This document shows positions 53,560 through 64,000 of a stretch of 64,000 nucleotides of DNA, in pieces; the stretch's first letter is position 1, and every line of letters starts with the position of its first letter. The DNA comes from Trogon surrucura (lineage: Eukaryota > Chordata > Aves > Trogoniformes > Trogonidae). A program made the position numbers and the translations under genes. Location of the stretch: positions 1,506,501 through 1,570,500 of the forward strand of contig CM036643.1 in the NCBI GenBank assembly GCA_020746105.1, written 5' to 3'. The notes beneath the pieces are model-generated. The model did not search any database, was not told where the DNA came from, and saw only the letters and a program-made list of their open reading frames with translations.

Positions 53560-54420
53560 ACCCCTGGAACTCCCTTCTCCAAGCTGTGGCAGGGAATGGA
53601 TCTTGTCACTGCAGGGGGACCTGGACAGGCTGGGTCGATGGGTCGAGGCCAAGGGGATGAAGTTCAACCAGACCAAGTGCAGGGTCCTACACTTTGGTCA
53701 CAATCACCCCCGGCAGCGATGCCAGCGGCGGGAGGAGTGGCTGGAGAGCAGCCCAGCAGAGAGGGACTTGGGAGCACTGGGTGACAACCAGTTGAGCCCG
53801 AGCCAGCAGGGTGCCCAGGTGGCCCGGCAGGCCAATGGCATCCTGACCTGTGTCAGGAGCGGCGTGGGCAGCAGGAGCGGGGCTGTCGCTCTGCCCCTAT
53901 GCTCAGGGCTGGGGAGGCCTCCCCTCGAGCCCCGGGTGCAGGTCTGGGCCCCTCCCTGCAAGAGAGACCTGGAGGGGCTGGAGCGGGTCCAGAGGAGAGC
54001 AGCGAGGCTGGGGAAGGGCCTGGAGGGACAGTCGTGTGAGGAGAGGGTGGGGGAGCTGGGGGGGTTCAGCTGGAGAAGGGGAGGCTCGGGGGGGCCTCAT
54101 GGCTCTGTGCAGCTCCCTGCAGGGAGGGTGCAGTCAGGGGGGTCGGGCTCTTCTCCCAGGACTAGAGGGCCCGGCCTGAAGCTGCCTCAGGGGAGGTTTG
54201 GGTTGGGTCTCGGGCAGCCCTTCCTCCCGGAGAGGGTGCTCAGGCACTGGGATGCTCTGCCCAGGGCAGGGGGAGTCCCCGTCCCTGGGGGGGTTTGAGG
54301 AGAGACTGGATGTGGCACTGGGTGCCCTGGTCTGGCCCATGTGGGGGTGTTGGGGCATAGGCTGGGCTTGATGATCTCCAAGGGCTTTGCCAGCCTCGAA
54401 AATTCTGCGATTCTGTGTGA
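53560..54420 (+). mobile_element. CR1 LINE fragment with eroded ORF2 C-terminus
   Basis: About 860 bp in sense orientation. One frame stays open to 54298 and encodes the C-terminal part of CR1 reverse transcriptase, recognisable from DLDRLGRWVEAKGMKFNQTK, VLHFG, ERVQRRAARL and TRGPGLKL. The standard continuation (SPSLGGFEERLDVAL) is present in a different frame just before the end. The 3' tail is attctgcgattctgtgtga. Confidence 0.92.
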
Positions 54421-54429
54421 CCCACAGCA

Positions 54430-56245
54430 CGGGGTAACCTAGAGCGACGACAGCCTGTTGTTAAATCAGCAGCGCTGAAACAAAGGGTGGATGGTCTTGA
54501 CGGTCTTTTTTGTCGGCTTCAGGTGTTTCTATCAGCCTCGCGCTACCGCTGCCCCAGCTTGGGCTGTGCTCTGCTCCTGGGGTGCTGCCCTCCAGCGGAT
54601 GCCACAGGTCTCCCCTGACAATATTTTTGTGGCCCTACAATGATGCTCTTCCCGTGGGGTTTTTCAGAAAGCTCCGAGCTTGCTGTCCTGGGCTGCCAAA
54701 GGCCGGTGAAGAGGGAGGTGAGTGTGAGCAGGGAGAGGGTGCTCCTCCTTCACTCGACAGGCTGGCGAAGGGCTGGCAAGCTGCTTCTCTAGAGAAATTC
54801 TTGTTTTTCTCTGTGACTCTGTGCCCGTGCTGCAGTCTCTGCTTTCCTCGGGGACGTGTGAGTGTGGAGATGTACGTGGTCCCGGCCCTGTTGGATGTTT
54901 CGCTGACCTTGGGTGCTCCAAGCTGCTCCCGACAGAAGGGGAGGGGGTCACCCCAAATGGAAACCAGAAACAAGGGTGCTGGGAAGTGCTGGGCTGGGCC
55001 TGCAGAAGGAGGTTTTGTCTTTGTTTTTCCAGCCTCGGACGCCCGAGGTGGCTTTGGACGAGCTGCCGCCGTGCCGCGGGCTTTACTGCCACCTTGTAGC
55101 CACGCAAGATACTACAGGAGAGGCAGGTGGGGACACCAGGGCTGGGGCTCGACCCCCTCCTGCGTGGTTTTGGTTTTGGCCCAAAAGTCCACGCTGAAAT
55201 TTGAATTCCTGTGGACCGGCTGCCCTCGGGTGGGCACCGCGTCAGGGGTTGGGTGGCCGAGGAGCTTGGCTGGTCCCTCCTTTGCTCATCCAACATCGTC
55301 GGGGAGGCTGCGTGGCCGGGTTTGGGTGCTGCCCGCCCAGGCGGCTCTTGCTCTCAGGCAATAGGTGCGAGTGGATTAATAATCACCTAATTAATAACAA
55401 TTTAAATGACCTGAGCGGGGAACCTCCCACCGTGACGGTCACTCTGCATCCGCAGGGGTTTGGGGACCAGGGCGCAGATCCTGTGCGGTGCTGGGTGCTT
55501 TGTACCAACCCCTCAACCTGGTCCTTGGGTGAACTGACCCAAATTATTTACTAGAAGCCATCGAGGCTGTTCCAGCTCATTGCAGCTGGGCAGTGAAGTT
55601 TGGCTTTATGTTTCTCTCTGGATAAGTCGCTGGGGTGTGTGATCCTGTCAAAGAAGCACATAAAGGACCAGTATTTAAGAGGTTCCATTCTGGGTTTTAT
55701 TGAAGTGTGGCTGCTGTATTTCCCCCTTCAAAATGTCATTTGTATTTGTGACTGGACCACAATTTTTTTCTGAAAAGAGGAGGCTGTATCTCTCCTTTTC
55801 TATCGGGGAATTACGGTGAGCTGCAACGTGTGGCTTTGTGTTGTTATTTAAAACAGTGAAAAACCTGATGGCTGCAGGAGGGATCTGAGGGGGGTTGGTG
55901 CAAAGTCTAAGCCCCATAAACTTGGGATAATCAGCCACTAAACTGGCACTTGATCTTGTGGCTTCCATCCAGCTGTCTTCCCTGAGATACTCCGGTAAAG
56001 TGGACTTCCAGAGTTGAGCAAAAATCGATCGAGGGTGTAAAAACACACCTTGTGTTGTGGGAGCCATGGGCGGGAGTTTGGTCCCAGCTTCATCAGTCAC
56101 TTGGTGTGGGGGAAGGGGTTTGCAAACAGAGTTTTCCCAGCCAGGACCAGCTGGGACCTCCTTGTGAGCTGGTGGATTTGACCAGGTCCTCACAGGCTCT
56201 TGGCTTTGAGGAGACTTTCTGGGTGGGCTGAGCTTCACCTTGCCC
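54430..56245. other. Non-coding stretch between CR1 and PEAK3
   Basis: Includes the PEAK3 3' UTR on the minus strand. Translated frames match nothing I recognise. Several minus-strand open frames (54664-55296, 55675-56370) appear to be chance or UTR frames. Confidence 0.5.
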
Positions 56246-59006
56246 TTAGGGAGTGTAGAGAACCTGGGTGACTTGGTAGAGCGTGTGTTCGGTGACCTCC
56301 TTGAAGTACTGGCAGCACAGCCACTCCTCGAGGCAGGGGCTCCCCGTTGCTCCAGCCGAATTCTCTGCAAACTTCAGGAGCAGCAGAGCCCTCTTCATCT
56401 CCACCCAGCTCCGGAGCAGGGTGAGGCTCTTCTTGCTTCTGGCGAAGAGCTCCTGGCGTGGCCCCCAGAGCAGGACCTGCAGGATACTCCTTGCCTGCTC
56501 GATAGAGACCCTCTTGCAGGGATCTCTGTGGAGAAGCAGCACGGCCAGACGCTTCAGTCCCGTGGAATAGATGGACAGGGAGGGGATTTCAGGAAGCCTA
56601 TCGCTTCTGAACCCTGAGACCTTCTCCAGAGAGATGTCCACGTGCAAGATCTGATAGATCAGCACACCTACATTCAGCTCATCTGCCATGAGGGAGGGCG
56701 GTGCAGGGAGCCCCTCAGTCCAGTCCTGCTCTTGGCTGACAGAACAAGATCTTTGCTTGTCTTTAACCTTGAAGAAGCTGCTGATGAGCAGCCTTGGAAG
56801 GGAAAACCCCGAGGATGCCTCCTTGCTTTTCTGGCTCCGGAGGGGACAGGGACACTGCACCAGCAGCAGATTCTCAGGGCAAAGATCCCCCCGCCCCACA
56901 TTCTGTGCCCGGAGATGCTCCAGCCCCATGAACACCTGGAGGAGAAGGAGGCAAGCCAGACGCTCGTAGTGCCCAGGGCTGGTCCTATGCAAACTGTGTG
57001 ATCCCTTCACAAAGTCTGCCAAGGTCTGGAAGGGAACCTCAGGAGAAATGAAGACCTGCAGGACAGGACGGGTGGCGAGATGGGCTGACTCCTCTCTGTG
57101 AGGGGACTGACTCTGCTCCCCAGGGCTTCCCGGGAGCACCAGTTCCAGAGGAAGGCGGTCAGTGAAGCGGCTGATCAGGCGCTGGATGTTGCAGTGCACC
57201 CCGAGGGAGCTCTGTACCCCCCGGCCAGCACAGCACAGCTTGGGGACCTGAGAGGAGAGACAAAGCATGGCCAGTTTTGTCAGCCACAGGGTGCCTTGTC
57301 CTGGGCCAGGCCACCTCATCAGCTCAGGACCACCAGCCCTGGTCTGACCCATGTGTGCTGCTGGGCGCCCCCCACACTCTCCAAATCCACTGGCACCCAC
57401 CAGAATGGCTTTGAGCAAGAAATCGTAGAATGGCTTGAATTGGAAGGGACCTTAAAGATCATCTCGTTCCAACCCCCCTGCCATGGGCAGGGACACCTCC
57501 CACCAGCCCAGGTTGCTCAAAGCCTCATTCAGCCTCGTCTTGAACCCTTCCAGGCATGAGGCACCCACAGCTTCTCTGGGCAACCCATGCCAGGGTCTCA
57601 TCATCCTCATAGTAAAAAACTTCTTCTTGTCTAAATGGGAAACAAAGATGGGGGTGTAACCCCCAGGTGAGCTGTAAAGCTGCCTTGATGGTCACATCCC
57701 ACACTGCTGGAGGAGCCAGCTCTGCTCCAGCCTCTACTGCTTGCCCCCTGAGGCCACTTTCCGGGGCATCTCCCCTAGCGGTGCCGTTCTCCTTGACGTG
57801 TCCTTTGGACCTGTGGGAGCTGTCACCCTCACCACCCTGGCCTGTGTCAGTGGCGTCATCTCCTTTACCAAATGCAGAAGTAGGTGCTAGAAGGGGAAGT
57901 GCCTGCCTGATGGGGTCAGGGGAAAAGCCAACAGCTCCCAGTTCGTACTTGCCTGCAGCACCACAGCCCCCAAAATGGCCCCCTCTGCACCACCCGAGGT
58001 ATTTTCTCCAATTCTCTGCTTACCTTGGCTGCGAACACCAGCTGAGTTTGCTGGAAAACAAAGCCCACCCGGAAATACCAGGCGTCCCCACTTTCGCAGG
58101 ACGGCTCCCGGTCCAGGATGCTGAGCGCTGCCCAGCTCTTCCCTGCCAGCTCTGCCTCCAGCAGCCGCTGCCTCTCCTCTGCCCCCACGAGCATCTCCTG
58201 GAATCGAGCCGAGAGCCGGGCCAGGGTGACCTCCTGGCACCCCAACACCACCCCCCACACCCCAGCGGGGCTCTCCAGGAGCTGCCCCAGCTCCCCATCT
58301 GCCGTCCCAAACGTCAGCTCTGCTGGGCTGGGCGATGCGGCTTTTTGGAGGATGCTCCGGTTCGCTGGTTCTCCCAGACTTTGGGACTTGGTCAAGGGCT
58401 TCTTGGGTCCCCTGGAGGATCTGTCCTGTGCGGGAACGGAGCTGGGAGCCCTCTCCTCATGCTGCAGACGGGGCGGTGGGATGTTGTAGAAGATGCTGCT
58501 GCTGGACCACGGCGTGGGGTCGCCCTGACAGTGCTGGGATGGCCTCTGCTCAGGGAGGGATTCTGCTCGCTGGAGCTGCTTTTTGGGCAGTGGGGGAGGC
58601 AGGGGGTCCTGCTTGGGCTGAGAGGGGGGTCTCCCAGCTCCTTCCCCTCGGCTGGTCTTGCGGGGGACGAGGTGGGCCCGCAGTTCTCCTGGGGAGGGAG
58701 GAACAGACAGTGCAGGGCTGAGACTTTCCCGGGGGGAGGTAAGAAAGTGGGACAGGAGTACAAGCACACCATTATTTACCCCACTCCAGCCCCAAAGTGA
58801 TGCCCAAACCAGAGGGGTGACAGCCAGGTACCGTGGGAAGAGGATGGGGATGGCGGTGGGGATCATCCCCGGGGTGTCACTCACCCACGTTGCTGTAGAT
58901 GAGGGCTGAGTTGGGGGGGCTGAGGAGGGCGGCCCCCTGTGGTGTCCGGCAGGGGGGCAGGCGGTCCGGGGGCACCTGGGTCCAGGGTGCTGCAGTGGGT
59001 GCTCAT
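56246..59006 (-). CDS. PEAK3: PEAK3, pseudokinase scaffold (PEAK family)
   Basis: Catalytically dead kinase-like adaptor that works in SH2/SH3 signalling with CrkII, GRB2 and PEAK1/PRAG1. Exons, minus strand: 59006-58885 (ATG 59006), 58688-58024 and 57247-56246 (stop 56248-56246). The exon 2-3 junction reads FAAK|VPKLCC, matching ILVAKVPKP of human PEAK3 as remembered. Motifs: SALIYSNVG (SH2-binding Tyr), PPPLPKK (Crk SH3 site), QRAESLPEQ (14-3-3-like), then a pseudokinase domain with GRGDLCPENLLLV and LLISSFFKV in place of DFG. A C-terminal helical region (LEEWLCCQYF) follows. Exon 1 has one base too many for its frame: a 7-G run at 58913-58919 separates the ATG frame from the YSNVG frame. 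Corrected length is about 595 aa, longer than the 473 aa of human. An alternative is an acceptor at about 58996 with an unseen upstream start. Confidence 0.85.
57420..57642 (-). mobile_element. CR1 LINE 3' fragment upstream of PEAK3 exon 3
   Basis: In the PEAK3 intron between the exons at 58024 and 57247. The plus strand reads ttggaagggaccttaaagat, ccatgggcagggacacctcc and ccacagcttctctgggcaac. It is CR1 3' sequence in reverse orientation, so it is sense relative to PEAK3. Confidence 0.92.
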
Positions 59007-62000
59007 GCTGCCCCGCGATGGCACGACGGCCCTGCAGAGAGCCAGGAGTCAGCACTCGCCCCCCCGGGGGGTTTCTGTCTCCTTTCGGTGCCGGCTCAGG
59101 GGAAGAATAAGGAGAAAGGGGAAGCAGTGGCTTGGGCAGCCCCAGCCATGTGGTTTTGAGGCCAGAGACAGTGTTTGGTGGCCCAGTGACTCCAGTTCTC
59201 GCACTGGGAGGGTGCACTCCAGAGGGTAGGGGCTGCCTTGGGGGCTGGTTCACACCCACACATGTGCAGAGGGGATGTGCGTGCACACACGGGTTCATGT
59301 CTGCCCCGTTGTCCCTGTTGGGGGGAAGTGACAGCAGGAGAAGTGTGGGATGAGGGCAGAAGAACCCTTTGACACCCCCAGCCCAGGGCTGGCGGGGGCA
59401 GAGCAGGGGGTCTACGCACAGGGAAGGAAAGCAGGCAGCCAGCGAGGAGGAGTACGGGAGGGAAGGAGCCACCTGCAGCCCCCAACGGGGTTTTGCTTCC
59501 CCTTCCCGTCGGGGCTCTGTGCAAACCTGACCCCGCCGCCGCAAGCGGCACCAGAACTGCGGTGGCTTTTCTTTCCGAACTCCATTTTCAGTAGGGGGCA
59601 TCTCTCCCCTGTGCACCTTCAGGGTTTGCCCCAGCTCATCCCCCTTTCCCCCTGCCCTGGGGTTATCTTGCAAAAGCTTTGGGCTGAAGCAGCCTTGCTG
59701 GGGAGCTCCTTTCTGGTCGCCCCCACATTTGCAAGAGCAGTTTGTTACCTCCGAGTTCTCCCTGGCAGCAGCGGGGGCCTGGGGGGTTCTGACTCCATCT
59801 CCCAGCTCGGTGGCAGCTCCTGCTCCCTGGTCCAAGCTCCGGCCACGGCACTGCCGGGGAATCGCCTTGCACAACTTACTGCAACCCTCCCCGCTCGTAG
59901 GAGGATGTTCTTTCAAAATCCGCTTCTTGCAAACCTCAAGGAAGGCAGAGGCTTGGCCGGCGTTGCGGCATCGGCACGATCTTCGGTGCAACCTGTTGCA
60001 ATGGGTTGGCTCTCCCCGAGCAGCTCACTGAGGCTTCACACTCCTCCTCCTCTTCCTCCCGGGCTGCTTTCTGGATGGCAGCTCTATCGACACGGGGGGA
60101 CTTCCGTGGAAAGCCCGTCACCTCCCAAATCATGTAATTAATTAATTCCCTCGCCAGGTTGTGTTAATCTATATCGGTTGGTGAGGTGGAAAGTTTTTTG
60201 TTTTCTTCAGTGTTGTTTTGCTGGGGTTTCCTGCAGCTGTTGCACAAGAGGAGCCCAGTTGTTAGAAAACTTTTTTTGTTTTTTTTTCCTCCCAGAGCTT
60301 TACAGGCGCTGAGAGAGTAACACAGCTCTGCTGAAAAAAAGTTTCCCCCCATCTGTGCCTGTCCCTTCTTGGACAAAGCCACTCTTTTATCACTCTAAAA
60401 TCCAAAATATTATAGTATCTTCTCTCCTTTTTTTCAGCCTTTGAACCAATTAGCAGATAACCCAGGCTGGGGATGAGCAGACTTCGAAGGACTTGGTTTT
60501 GCACAAAGTGGAGACATCCACCGTTAGTTTCACCATTTGACCACCCAGCCCCAGCAGTGGGGATGGCACCGTGGGACCGGGTGCCACCTCTCCAGGGCTT
60601 TAGCGGGGGGCCGGTTTGGGGTTCGGTGGGTTCTCGAGAAGCCCACCCTCCTCCACACTTTTCTCGCCGTGGATTTTGCAACCCGTCTTTCCCAGCGGGG
60701 TCTGTCTGTGTCGGTTGGCCGGCGGTGCGGCGTGGCCGTATGCTAGAGCTGATAAAAAATACGTGTTGGGGCTGAGTCACGTCTGAATCCGGCACCAGCT
60801 CAGGCTGGGGGAAGGATGTGCAAGACTTGGGGAGATGCCAACGTGAGTCGGTCCCCGCGTGTCCGTCCCCTGGTGCCGCTTTGCTGCCAGAGCTGCTCAT
60901 CCCTGCTGGAAAACTAAAGGGTTGAAAGGCAGAATTTAAGATTTAGCAGGATTTTGGGCTTATTGATGATGTTCAGCAACAGGGTCAGTGTACGTGTGTC
61001 CCTTCTCCCAGTAAGTGTGTTAATGACTGTTTAAAGCAATGATATTCTTCCCTACCTTCAAGATAAACCAGATATTCCATTAGGAATAAAATTACAGAAT
61101 TAACACGATGAACGTGAGCCTACCAAGCCAGAGAGAGGCGGCACAAGCGGGGCAGGCAGGCATCGCCTTTTGCAGAAATATTACCTGCAGATTTCCTCAT
61201 GTCTCTTCCTAATAATAATAAATGAGCCAACGCCAAGTTCAAAAGCAACCCTTCAAAAAGGACTGTGATTTTATGGCACTATACCCTGCAGGACTAGTAA
61301 GCAAAGGCTAATTTGCTTCTCCAAGCCACGGGGCACCCGTGAAGTCGTGGGAGGATTCCCAGGTTCTGGTCCAGAGGGTGCGGAGCCTTCGGCCCCCGCC
61401 GAGCCTCGCGCAGGGGCGGGATGTGGGGAACCGACGCAGGGAAGTTTTGCTTTGCCGAAGTCTTTTTAATTTGTAAGGAAATTGGTTGCTCTTCCCAGCG
61501 GGAGACACAATCTTTTAAACACACCTGCTGGAAAATTGCATTTTTCTAATTGTCTTTTTTCATTTATTTATTTTTTCCCCCCCACAGACATTATTCTCAG
61601 GGCATTGCTGCTGCAAGGACGCTCCGTGCCTGACTCAGGGCAGGTCAGGGTGATGCCTGCAGTGCTGCTGGGCACAGAGGACACCCAAACCTCCTTAACA
61701 TCTTCAGTCCTCACAGCTCTCATCCCTCAAAAGCCACCGAAGGAGCAGGGGGAGCTCAGCCCTGGCTTGCACGGGTGCACAGGCAGAAGCTGTAACCCCC
61801 CAACCAATAACCTCCCGGGCACTCCTGTGCCATGCAATATAATTTACATGCAGGAAATGAGAGAAAAAACCCCATGATTTCCTCTTTTTCTGGGATTGGT
61901 TTGGGGGCAGGCCAGTTGTCAAGTGTTTAAAGAGGGAAATGGGGAGGATTTTGGGGCGGTGTAGCAGCCTCTTTGCTGGGGACACAAGGGCAGAGGGGCA

Positions 62001-62344
62001 AGCGCTGTCCCTTGCCCTACTGCAATGCCCTCCGTGCCTCAGTTTCCCCAGCCTCCCCTCTTCTCCAGCAGTCTCCTTGGAAGCAGATGAGGTGTTTGCT
62101 TTGCACCCTTCAGCTTAAGGGCTTCCTTATAAACACCCTATTAATAATAGATCAACAGCAGCGGCGTTTCATCAACACATGCACATTAATCATTTATGAG
62201 TTATTTATATGGACTTCAGCACCTTCCAAAGTTGGTTTCACCTTGTTCCGTGAGGGTTTTGTGGGGCTGGTGGTGGTGTTGCCCAGCTGATGGGCTGCAA
62301 ATGCCAGCAGATCTCAGGGGGGTTAACATCTCCCTGAACCCTGG
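59007..62344. other. PEAK3 5' region and downstream intergenic sequence
   Basis: An acceptor (tctctgcag) puts the start of the PEAK3 first coding exon at 59031, with 25 nt of 5' UTR. The untranslated first exon and promoter must lie further right and were not identified. A long minus-strand open frame continues from PEAK3 exon 2 to 59991, but it runs through the splice sites and is not a gene. Nothing coding was seen from 60.1 to 62.3 kb. In human the next gene is LINGO3; none of its leucine-rich repeats are present. Confidence 0.5.
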
Positions 62345-62560
62345 GACTACACTAGGAAGAAGTTCTTCACTCCTGGGGGTGGTGAGACCCTGGCACAGGT
62401 TGCCAGAGAAGCTGTGGATGTCCCTGGAAGGGCTCAAGACGAGGCTGGACGGGGCTTTGAGCAACTTGGTCTGGCAGGAGGTGTCCCTGCCCATGGCCAG
62501 GGGGTTGGAATGAGATGATCTTTAAGGTCCTTTCCAACTCCAGCCATTCTATGATTCCAA
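62345..62560 (+). mobile_element. CR1 LINE 3' fragment
   Basis: About 215 bp in sense orientation: aggaagaagttcttcactcc, gccagagaagctgtggatgt, gagatgatctttaaggtcc and the terminal ccattctatgattcc. Confidence 0.93.
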
Positions 62561-62749
62561 GACTCCCCTGGGCTCGCACCAGGAGCTGGTCTGGAGAGCA
62601 CCAAGGCATGAAGCCTGGAGCAAGCAGCTCCTACTGCCCGTTCCGGATCCAGCTCCATGCTCACACTCAGCCCTGCTCGGGCTTTGCCCGTTGATTTTGG
62701 CTTTTCTTCTTTCAGAGAAGAAAAAGGGGAGGAAAAACCCAAACAAACC

Positions 62750-63566
62750 ACAAAAAAGTACCTTTTTTTTTTTTCTTTTTCTCTTTTTCCCTTGCAAATA
62801 CATTTCACATGCTCGTTACATATAAAACCGTGCCAGGTCTGCACTGCCCAAAGCTGCCTTTGCTCCTGGCCACAAGGGTCTATGTCCAACCCCGACCCCC
62901 CTCCCTCCCCTCCCTTACACCCTCCCCCCCCAAGATTAAAAAAAAAACCCGAATAAGGTGGGACGAGAGGCCGGTGGGACCCCCGGTACGACACAGCATG
63001 CACGGCTTGGGGAGTGAGGGGGCACCCGGCATGCGAAGGGGCCGCGGGCAACGGCCGGACCCATGGCAGAGGGTGGGGAGAGACAGGCAGCATCCCCCCT
63101 CCCAGTTTGGGGGCTGGATCCTGGCAGTGTCCAGGGAGCACCTTGGAGAGGAGGGCTGGGTGCTCAGCCCACTGTCTCCTTCACCCCTCTCTCGCCTGGG
63201 GCTCAGCCAGGGGGCTGGGGGCACCCAGCACCCATGGAGGATGAGCCGAGGAGTCACTGGTTTGTGCCCCAAGCAGCAAAACTCACCGGGCTGGGGGGTT
63301 CCACAGCCCCGACCCCTCAAGTCGAGCTCCCCAAGCAAGTGTGTCCAGCCTGACCGCTGGGACTGGCTGGAGAAGGGACCTCCAGGCGGGGGGGGGATGT
63401 GCCCACAGGAACGGGGACAGAGGTGGGACCTCCAGCAACCCAGGAGAAAGAGGAAGAGGAGGAAGTGATGGGCTCTCTGGCCCATCCAGGTCCCTTCCAG
63501 GCTCTGCCCTTCCAGCCATGCCAGCTCTGCTCCTTCTCCTGCCCCAAAACTTACACCCCAAGCTGA
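62750..63566. other. Non-coding stretch with poly-T and poly-A tracts
   Basis: Begins with an interrupted poly-T at about 62765-62795 and contains an A run at about 62936-62948. Open frames are proline/serine-rich chance frames without recognisable domains. Confidence 0.45.
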
Positions 63567-63770
63567 ATGCCCGGAGAAGCTGTGGCTGTCCCCTCCCTGG
63601 AAGTGTCCAAGGCCAGGCTGGATGGGGCTTTCAGTGACCTGGGCTGGTGGGAGGTGTCCCTGCCCATGGTGGGGGCTTGGAACCAGATGATCTTTAAGGT
63701 CCCTTCCAACCCAAACCGTTCTACAATTCTATGATTCCAACCCAGACCCTTCGATGGTTCTGTGATTCCT
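63567..63770 (+). mobile_element. CR1 LINE 3' fragment
   Basis: Sense-oriented CR1 end: gagaagctgtggctgtcccc, gatgatctttaaggtccctt and ctacaattctatgattcc. It is followed by a second partial octamer tail (ggttctgtgattcc) at about 63757-63770. Confidence 0.92.
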
Positions 63771-64000
63771 GGGCAGGGGTGGGAGGGGAAGCCGGGAACT
63801 GTCCCCGCGGCACCAGGGAGCAGATCCTGGGGACACCGACCCTCCAGTGCTGGCAGGTGCAGGATCCGGATGCGCGCGACGGAGGTGCCAGCCGGGACCT
63901 TCTCCCGGCGATTACTTTTGCCGTCAATTCTCGAGCTGCTTGTTCCAAGCCTTCCTCTCCTCTTCTTCTGTTGGCCTCCCTGCACAGGACCAGCCAGCTC

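Noticed and set aside
57916-59991. 691 codon minus-strand open frame
   Set aside because: It contains the real PEAK3 exon 2 (58688-58024), but it also runs through its donor and acceptor, intron sequence and upstream non-coding DNA. It also misses the exon 3 pseudokinase part.
62880-63485. Minus-strand open frame starting with a hydrophobic stretch, considered as LINGO3
   Set aside because: It has no leucine-rich repeats or immunoglobulin domain and the sequence is proline/serine-rich noise.

Overview
This is a 64 kb piece of a vertebrate, almost certainly avian, nuclear genome. The evidence is intron-split genes with GT-AG junctions, dense CR1 LINE fragments (the main bird and reptile retrotransposon), GC-rich short-intron gene blocks typical of a bird microchromosome, and a gene order that matches the human 19p13.3 AMH neighbourhood (from memory, chicken chromosome 28). 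The species cannot be named from the sequence.

Layout from left to right: PLEKHJ1 (minus, coding exons 1-3 only; the rest lies off the left edge); a shared CpG-rich head-to-head promoter at about 4.3-4.47 kb; SF3A2 (plus, 5234-9876); AMH (plus, 11243-14880), whose compact promoter sits about 1.1 kb after the SF3A2 poly(A) signal; JSRP1/JP-45 (minus, 16762-19624, first exon not found); a roughly 25 kb interval without a recognisable gene (about 22-47 kb); OAZ1 (plus, 47984-51737) with its programmed +1 frameshift site and pseudoknot; a CR1-rich stretch; PEAK3 (minus, 56246-59006); and 5 kb of non-coding sequence with two more CR1 fragments at the right edge.

The genes do not form one pathway. 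PLEKHJ1, SF3A2 and OAZ1 are housekeeping genes with CpG-type promoters. AMH is a gonadal TGF-beta hormone with GATA, SF-1 and TATA elements. JSRP1 is a skeletal-muscle triad protein. PEAK3 is a signalling pseudokinase scaffold. I see no operon-like, CRISPR, phage or other prokaryotic system.

The points most worth a second look are: (1) a 7-C run that breaks the SF3A2 frame and a 7-G run that breaks the PEAK3 frame, both likely one-base homopolymer over-calls; (2) G-rich repeats just downstream of the PLEKHJ1/SF3A2 promoter on both sides, each G-rich on its own gene's sense strand; (3) a perfect 35 bp hairpin inside a CR1 copy in SF3A2; (4) the fully drawable OAZ1 recoding pseudoknot; (5) a PEAK3 pseudokinase that keeps the HRD-type Asp but has no DFG.
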